Program-made: the position numbers and the translations under genes
The notes under the pieces: generated by a model
The model's database searches: none
Seen by the model: the letters and a program-made list of their open reading frames with translations, nothing else
Told to the model about the DNA's origin: nothing
Shown here: positions 59,487 to 64,000 of the stretch, in pieces
Layout: each line of letters starts with the position of its first letter
Position numbering within the stretch: position 1 is the first letter of the stretch
Assembly (NCBI RefSeq): GCF_004519405.1
Contig: NZ_SGWI01000004.1
Coordinates: 1 to 64,000 of the forward strand
DNA length: 64,000 bases
Origin: Pseudomonas sp. BCA17
Lineage (GTDB): Bacteria; Pseudomonadota; Gammaproteobacteria; Pseudomonadales; Pseudomonadaceae
Reading direction: 5' to 3'

Positions 59487-60037
59487 AACCGGCGCGCCCA
59501 GTCGTCACGCACCGTGGCAAACCCGAGCAAGTCCTCATACACGCCATTTTTGAGAAACGCCTGACGCAGGCAGCCTTCATAGCGCAGGCCGATTTTTTCC
59601 ATGACCCGTGCCGATTCCTTGTTGCGGCCAAAACACTGGCTGCCCACCCGCTGCAACCCCAGTTCGGTGAAGCCGAAGTCCGTCATTGCGCTCGCTGCTT
59701 CAGCGGCATAAACCTGATTGCGACAGTGCGCCGCCACCCAACCGCCGAGGTGGCCGTAGTGATGTCGAGTGCTGAGACGCAGGCTGATGATCCCCACCAA
59801 TTCGCCGGTTGCATGCACATGCATGCCCAGGCTCAGCAACTCGCCTGCACGATATTTTTCTGCGATGGCGGCAATAAAAACCTGCGCCGTTTCCAAGGTG
59901 TAGGGCTCTGGAATATTGGCGGTGTTATCCGCGATTTTCGGCCCGTTGGCGAGTGTAAAGAGTACCTCGGCCTGGTCCGGCTCCAGTGGCCGCAGCAGTA
60001 AACGCGGTGTGGACAAGTGAGGCAGTTCAGTCGACAT
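59483..60037 (-). CDS. GNAT-family N-acetyltransferase (RimJ-like)
   Basis: A 184-residue acetyltransferase of the RimJ/RimL subgroup. Signs are TPRLLLRPLEPDQAEVLFTLAN at the start, LVGIISLRLSTRHHYGHLGGWVAAHCRNQVYAAEAASAMTDFGF with the pantetheine-binding turn, and GLQRVGSQCFGRNKESARVMEKIGLRYEGCLRQ. Targets of related proteins include ribosomal protein N-termini, but this one cannot be assigned. It is coupled to phoD by an ATGA overlap, an odd partnership that is probably just shared transcription. Confidence 0.84.
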   Translation of the reverse strand: MSTELPHLSTPRLLLRPLEPDQAEVLFTLANGPKIADNTANIPEPYTLETAQVFIAAIAEKYRAGELLSLGMHVHATGELVGIISLRLSTRHHYGHLGGWVAAHCRNQVYAAEAASAMTDFGFTELGLQRVGSQCFGRNKESARVMEKIGLRYEGCLRQAFLKNGVYEDLLGFATVRDDWARRL

Positions 60038-60227
60038 GCGGGGCGGCTCTCAAAATAAATGCATCAAGAGTGTACGGCCTTCGTGTCAATTTCATTACGT
60101 CATGAAAATGCACGGTGACACTTCTGAAAGATGCGTCCTAGAGCCTTTAAACCGTAAATTATTGTTAACCAATCGGTCATTTTTGGTTGGTAGCGTGTCG
60201 CCCCTAATTCAATGACGGGGCAACAGA

Positions 60228-60635
60228 ATGAGAACCTGGGATGAACCCAAGAAACGCAAGGCACACATCGAATTGATTCCGATGATCGACGTGATGATGT
60301 TCCTCCTGGTGTTTTTCGTACTGGTGAGTCTGAACGTGATTCCGGCACTCGGCATGAAGACACAGTTGCCCAGCGCCAGCACTTCGCAACAGCTCAAGCC
60401 GCAGAACAAATTCATCCTGACGCTGGGCCTGGAAGGCCAGTTGCAGCTCGACGGTAAAGACCTCACGGTCGATGCGTTGGTCCCCACTCTGAAGGCTGCG
60501 GAAAAGCCCGACACCAAGTCGACAATCATCGTCAACAGCGACAAGGGCGTTGAGGTTTCGCGCCTGGTGGAAGTGATGGACACCCTGCGCCAGGGTGGCT
60601 TTACCTCCGTCTCTATCGCCACGCGTAAGTCCTGA
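60228..60635 (+). CDS. exbD: ExbD/TolR-type energy-transducer subunit
   Basis: A 135-residue protein with one N-terminal membrane span and a periplasmic domain. The span AHIELIPMIDVMMFLLVFFVLVS contains the essential membrane Asp (Asp23 in PMIDVM), the proton site of ExbD/TolR. It starts an operon exbD-tonB-receptor-exbB, an order different from the common exbB-exbD-tonB. The ATG at 60228 follows GGGGCAACAGA. The 190-bp gap upstream holds an AACCAA/TTGGTT repeat but no Fur or Zur box I can call. Confidence 0.88.
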   Translation: MRTWDEPKKRKAHIELIPMIDVMMFLLVFFVLVSLNVIPALGMKTQLPSASTSQQLKPQNKFILTLGLEGQLQLDGKDLTVDALVPTLKAAEKPDTKSTIIVNSDKGVEVSRLVEVMDTLRQGGFTSVSIATRKS

Positions 60636-60637
60636 CC

Positions 60638-61372
60638 ATGTATGTATTGTTTCGTACCCGTCAGCTGCTGGGCAGTGTCCCGGCCCTGATCGCCCTGGTG
60701 CTGATTGCCCTGGGTATCCAGTCCCAGCCGCTGAAAATCCAGCCTCAGTACGATGAGTCGGCGGTTGAACTTGCCTTAGTCGAACCAGAGCCCGAAGTGG
60801 TGCCTGACCCCGTAGTGGAACAAGAGCCGCCACCGCCGGTGATTGAGGATGAAGAGGCCGAGCCGGCCCCTCCGCCACCGCCGCCCAAGCCGCTGCCCAA
60901 ACCTGAACCCAAGCCCAAGCCGGTGCCCAAACCCAAACCCGTGGTAGCCGCCAAGCCGACACCTGCACTCGCGCCAGTGGCCCCCGTCGCCGCCAAGCCG
61001 GTGCAGGCCGCCGTCGCCCCGACGCCCGCACCGCCCGCGCCACCGGCACCGCCCAAAGTGGATGGCCAGGCGCTGGAGGGTGGTTACCTCAAAGGTCTGC
61101 GCAACGAGCTGGATACTTACAAGCAATACCCCACCGGGCGCCAGGCGTCCCTCGAGCGCCCCAGTGGCGAGGTGGTGGTCTGGTTGATGGTGGATCGACA
61201 AGGCCGTGTCCTCGACTCCGGGATCCAGACCCCGGCGCCGAGCATGCTGCTCAATCGGGCCGCTACCAATAGCCTGCGCCGCATCAAGCAGGTCAAGCCG
61301 TTCCCCGAACAAGCCTTCGGTGGACGCAACGAGCAACGCTTCACCGCCACCTTCAACTACAGCGTGCAATAA
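60638..61372 (+). CDS. tonB: TonB energy-transducer protein
   Basis: A 244-residue TonB. There is an N-terminal span (SVPALIALVLIALGIQSQP), then a long proline-rich arm with PPPPVIEDEE-, PPPPPPKPLPKPEPKPKPVP- and PKPVVAAKPTPA-type repeats (about residues 50-140), and a C-terminal TonB domain from about 160 (YKQYPTGRQASLERPSGEVVVWLMVDRQG, ending TATFNYSVQ). It should transmit proton-motive force to the receptor encoded next. It follows exbD after two bases. Confidence 0.88.
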   Translation: MYVLFRTRQLLGSVPALIALVLIALGIQSQPLKIQPQYDESAVELALVEPEPEVVPDPVVEQEPPPPVIEDEEAEPAPPPPPPKPLPKPEPKPKPVPKPKPVVAAKPTPALAPVAPVAAKPVQAAVAPTPAPPAPPAPPKVDGQALEGGYLKGLRNELDTYKQYPTGRQASLERPSGEVVVWLMVDRQGRVLDSGIQTPAPSMLLNRAATNSLRRIKQVKPFPEQAFGGRNEQRFTATFNYSVQ

Positions 61373-61397
61373 GCACCCCGACACCAGGACGACAGTG

Positions 61398-63680
61398 ATG
61401 AGGTTCACACGGATTCATCTGGCACTCGTTGCCGCGACGAGCATGACTCAAGGAATGGTCATGGCAGCTTCCAGCGACAGTGACGTCGGGACGATTGGCG
61501 TACAGGGCAAGGCGACCTCCGGGGGCGGTTACATGGTCCCGGAAGAAAGCATCAAGGGCCGCTCGACCATCACCAAGGAAGCGTTGGACAAGCAGACCGC
61601 TACCGGCAATGCCATCGACAAGCTCAAGTACACGCCGGGGTTGAATATCTCCAGCGAAGACAACACCGGGCTCTCGGGTTTCCGCTTCACCCTGCGCGGC
61701 ATGAACTCCGACCAGGTCGGTATGTCGGTAGACGGCATGCCGATCAACGACTCCGGCAACTACGCGCTGTACTCCAACCTGCTGGGCGACCCGGAAAACA
61801 TCGATCAGATCTTCGTCACCCAGGGTTCCTCGGAAGCGGACGGCCCGCATATCGGTTCCAGCGGCGGCAACATCGGTATCGTGACGATCCGCCCGACCAA
61901 GGAGACCGGTGCGTTCGTCAAACAGGTGGTGGGCAGCAACGCCACGCGCAAGACCTTCGCCCGCATCAATACAGGTGAGGTCAATGGCCTGAGCAACTGG
62001 CTCTCGGTGTCCCACACCGAAGGTGATATGTGGCGTGGGTCGGGTGCCGTGCGTGCCGACAAAGTGGAGTGGAACAGCTTCTTCGACGCCGGTAACGGCA
62101 ACACCGCGAACCTGATCCTCAAGTACCACGAGCAGGACAACAACAGTTACAGCCAGCTGACCAAGGCGCAGTTCCAGCAGTACGGCCGCAAATACGACCC
62201 GTATGCCGCGACGCCGGCCCTGGGCAACAACGGCAAGGTCAACAACTACTACGCCCTGGCGCAGAACCCGTTCCAGACCTTCACCGGCGTACTCAATACC
62301 CAGTTCAAGCTGGCCGACAACCTGTCGCTTTCAGTCATCCCGTATTACTACTGGGGTAACGGCAGCGGTGTAGGTTCCTCTTCGTACGCGCTGAACCGTG
62401 GTTCCAACCAGGGCGGCATTTTCGATTTGGGCAACCTGCCGACCGCCGCCCAGTACAACGCCGACGGTTCCTCGACCACCGGCGTGTACTACCGCCCTTC
62501 GCGCACCCAGACCTGGCGTCCGGGCATCACCACCAAGCTGAACTGGGACCTGGGCGACCACAGCCTGCAATTCGGCTACTGGTACGAACGCGCGCGCCAG
62601 AGCCAGACCCAACCGTTCATTGCCCTCAAGAACAACGGCAAGCCGAGCGACACCTGGCCGGACGGCACGTCCGTGGTCGACGCCAACGGCAACACCGTGC
62701 AAGGCCGCGACCGCTTCACCGTGACCCCGGCACAAAAAGTCTGGGCCCAGGACACCTGGTTCATCAATTCGGACTGGACCCTGGTGGCCGGCCTGGCCTA
62801 CATGAACGTCGAGCGCGACGGCACCAACAACGGCAGCCTCACCGAGCAACCGGAAAAGCGTAACCAGACCTACAACAAGCTGCTGCCCAACGCGGGCCTG
62901 AAATACCAGCTCGATGAGCGTGACCAGTTGTTCTACAGCCTGTCGCGCAACATGCGCGTGCCGCAGAACTACGTGCTGTACGACAAAGGTGCCAACTCGA
63001 TCGACTCCAAGCCGGAAACCAGCTGGAACCATGAACTGGGCTGGCGCTACACCGCCGACGACATGACCCTGGCCGCCACCCTGTTCTACATGGAGTTCAA
63101 GAACCGCCAGGTGTCGTCCAAGGACATCAACGGCGACTTCGCCGACATCAACGCCGGTGCCGTCACCAACAAGGGTCTGGAATTGGAATGGAGCGGCCTG
63201 CTGCCTAACCATTTCAACTACTACACCTCCTACACCTACACCAAGGCCGAGCAGCAAGATGACCTGACCGTCTACAACGCCGGCAAAGCCATCCTGCTGC
63301 CCACCAGCGGCAAGCAGTTCGCCAACGTGCCGAAAAACATGCTGGCCGCAAATATCGGCTATGACGACGGGCGCTTCTACGGCACCTTCGGCGGCAAATA
63401 CACCAGCCGGTTGTTCGGCGACCTGACCAACGACGAAGCCATCTCCGGCCGCACCGTGTTCAACCTCGGCGCCGGTATCTACCTGCCGGTGGACAAGAAA
63501 GTGGTCAAGGACGCGACCCTGCGCCTGAACGTCGACAACCTGTTCGACAAGAAGTACCTGGACGGTGTGTACACCACCAAGACCAACGCGGCGAGCTACA
63601 GCGGCTTCCGCGATGGCGACCCGGCCTACATCGTTGGCCTGGACCGTACCGTCACGGTTTCCCTGGAAGCGAATTTCTAA
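61398..63680 (+). CDS. TonB-dependent outer-membrane receptor
   Basis: A 760-residue receptor with signal peptide ending MVMA-ASSDSD, a Ton-box-like GTIGVQG, a plug domain (about 45-165, with KLKYTPGLNISSEDNTGLSGFRFTLRGM) and a 22-strand barrel to the C-terminal Phe of VSLEANF. YYYWGNGSGVGSSSYALNRGSNQGGIFDLGNL in a loop is glycine and serine rich. No siderophore signalling domain is present at the N-terminus, so it is a non-transducing receptor. The substrate could be a metal chelate, cobamide or carbohydrate; sequence does not decide. ATG 61398 was chosen because the earlier frame lies inside tonB. Confidence 0.88.
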   Translation: MRFTRIHLALVAATSMTQGMVMAASSDSDVGTIGVQGKATSGGGYMVPEESIKGRSTITKEALDKQTATGNAIDKLKYTPGLNISSEDNTGLSGFRFTLRGMNSDQVGMSVDGMPINDSGNYALYSNLLGDPENIDQIFVTQGSSEADGPHIGSSGGNIGIVTIRPTKETGAFVKQVVGSNATRKTFARINTGEVNGLSNWLSVSHTEGDMWRGSGAVRADKVEWNSFFDAGNGNTANLILKYHEQDNNSYSQLTKAQFQQYGRKYDPYAATPALGNNGKVNNYYALAQNPFQTFTGVLNTQFKLADNLSLSVIPYYYWGNGSGVGSSSYALNRGSNQGGIFDLGNLPTAAQYNADGSSTTGVYYRPSRTQTWRPGITTKLNWDLGDHSLQFGYWYERARQSQTQPFIALKNNGKPSDTWPDGTSVVDANGNTVQGRDRFTVTPAQKVWAQDTWFINSDWTLVAGLAYMNVERDGTNNGSLTEQPEKRNQTYNKLLPNAGLKYQLDERDQLFYSLSRNMRVPQNYVLYDKGANSIDSKPETSWNHELGWRYTADDMTLAATLFYMEFKNRQVSSKDINGDFADINAGAVTNKGLELEWSGLLPNHFNYYTSYTYTKAEQQDDLTVYNAGKAILLPTSGKQFANVPKNMLAANIGYDDGRFYGTFGGKYTSRLFGDLTNDEAISGRTVFNLGAGIYLPVDKKVVKDATLRLNVDNLFDKKYLDGVYTTKTNAASYSGFRDGDPAYIVGLDRTVTVSLEANF

Positions 63681-63697
63681 CTGCGAGGCTATAGATC

Positions 63698-64000
63698 ATG
63701 GACATGAACCTGCTTCACGCCATCACCTTTTATGTGATGTACGCCGCCATGGCGATTGCGATCTTTATCGCCATCGAACGCGGCATTTACTTCGCCTATG
63801 TGCGTCGCCAGGCGCGCGCCTTGACCGAAGTGCTGGGTGCCAATGTGCACAGCGAACGTGACCTGCCTGAGGCCCTGACCCGCCGCGACAGCCTGCCGCT
63901 GAACATGGTGCTGCCGATCCTGGCGCAGAAAGCCGCCCATGGTTCGCGCAAAGACCTGGATGACGAAATCGACACCCAGTACCTCAAGACCCGCGCGCCG
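63698..64000 (+). CDS. exbB: ExbB/TolQ/MotA-type proton channel, N-terminal part
   Basis: The gene is cut by the window end after 101 codons. The visible part has one membrane span (ITFYVMYAAMAIAIFIAIERGIYFAYVRRQARAL, about 9-41), matching the first span of ExbB-type channels, then a cytoplasmic loop (DLPEALTRRDSLPLNMVLP). The two further spans and the Thr/Glu channel residues would lie beyond 64000. By position it is the ExbB partner of the ExbD at 60228. Whether more genes follow in the operon cannot be seen. Confidence 0.8.
   Translation, partial: MDMNLLHAITFYVMYAAMAIAIFIAIERGIYFAYVRRQARALTEVLGANVHSERDLPEALTRRDSLPLNMVLPILAQKAAHGSRKDLDDEIDTQYLKTRAP

Noticed and set aside
1..64000. CRISPR arrays, prophage, insertion sequences or an integrated island
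   Set aside because: No regularly spaced direct repeats, transposase, integrase or phage structural genes were found, and the tRNA genes are not followed by an integrase or attachment repeat.

Overview
The window reads as chromosomal DNA of a fluorescent pseudomonad (Pseudomonas fluorescens group). The evidence is high GC coding, SoxR beside an antibiotic-biosynthesis-type monooxygenase, msuEDC-sfnR, an eight-gene set matching fpvGHJK-fpvCDEF, prc next to an EAL/GGDEF gene and an FKBP isomerase, an RdgC gene, and REP-type palindromes. Order from about 24.5 to 43 kb agrees with my memory of P. aeruginosa PAO1 PA3249-PA3263, and 49.9-56.2 kb with PA2811-PA2817. No rRNA, prophage, insertion sequence or CRISPR array was seen.

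Layout. 0.3-6.7 kb: RhtA-type exporter, small lipoproteins, a degenerate short-chain dehydrogenase with a kappa-class GST, an aminopeptidase P and a cysteine desulfurase. 6.8-11.2 kb: sulfonate-sulfur operon msuE-msuD-msuC-sfnR behind a good sigma-54 promoter and an upstream palindrome. 11.2-13.7 kb: soxR with a divergent monooxygenase and a SoxR-type promoter, a VOC protein, and an alpha/beta hydrolase with the full residue set of fluoroacetate dehalogenase. 13.8-18.1 kb: dctA, a LysR regulator and a second leuCD-like hydro-lyase, perhaps for maleate or citraconate. 18.4-24.5 kb: tightly coupled fpvGHJK-CDEF operon for iron release from ferri-pyoverdine in the periplasm.

24.5-31 kb: a UTRA/GntR regulator with two matching operator-like sites, a binding-protein ABC importer, a cytoplasmic phosphodiesterase/phosphonoacetate-hydrolase-like enzyme and a HAD phosphatase. 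I infer import and internal hydrolysis of an unknown organophosphorus compound. This is the least described complete system in the window. 31-43 kb: prc, EAL-GGDEF protein, small regulators, FKBP lipoprotein, a RoxA-like dihaem protein coupled to a membrane-anchored catalase-fold protein, a tandemly duplicated tRNA-Val/tRNA-Asp pair, and rdgC.

43-60 kb: transporters (BASS, a Gdx/SugE guanidinium exporter under a guanidine-II riboswitch, an LplT-PlsC fusion, a TDT carrier, an MFS/TetR pair, an ABC-2 exporter), a GST, a transglutaminase-like protein, fadE, a LysR/AlaX pair, a Tat-exported PhoD and an acetyltransferase. 60.2-64 kb: a dedicated TonB system in the order exbD-tonB-receptor-exbB, cut by the window end; its substrate is unknown.

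Most starts were chosen by ribosome-binding site and family N-terminus, so several differ from the longest open frame. Comparisons with named relatives are from memory; no search was run.
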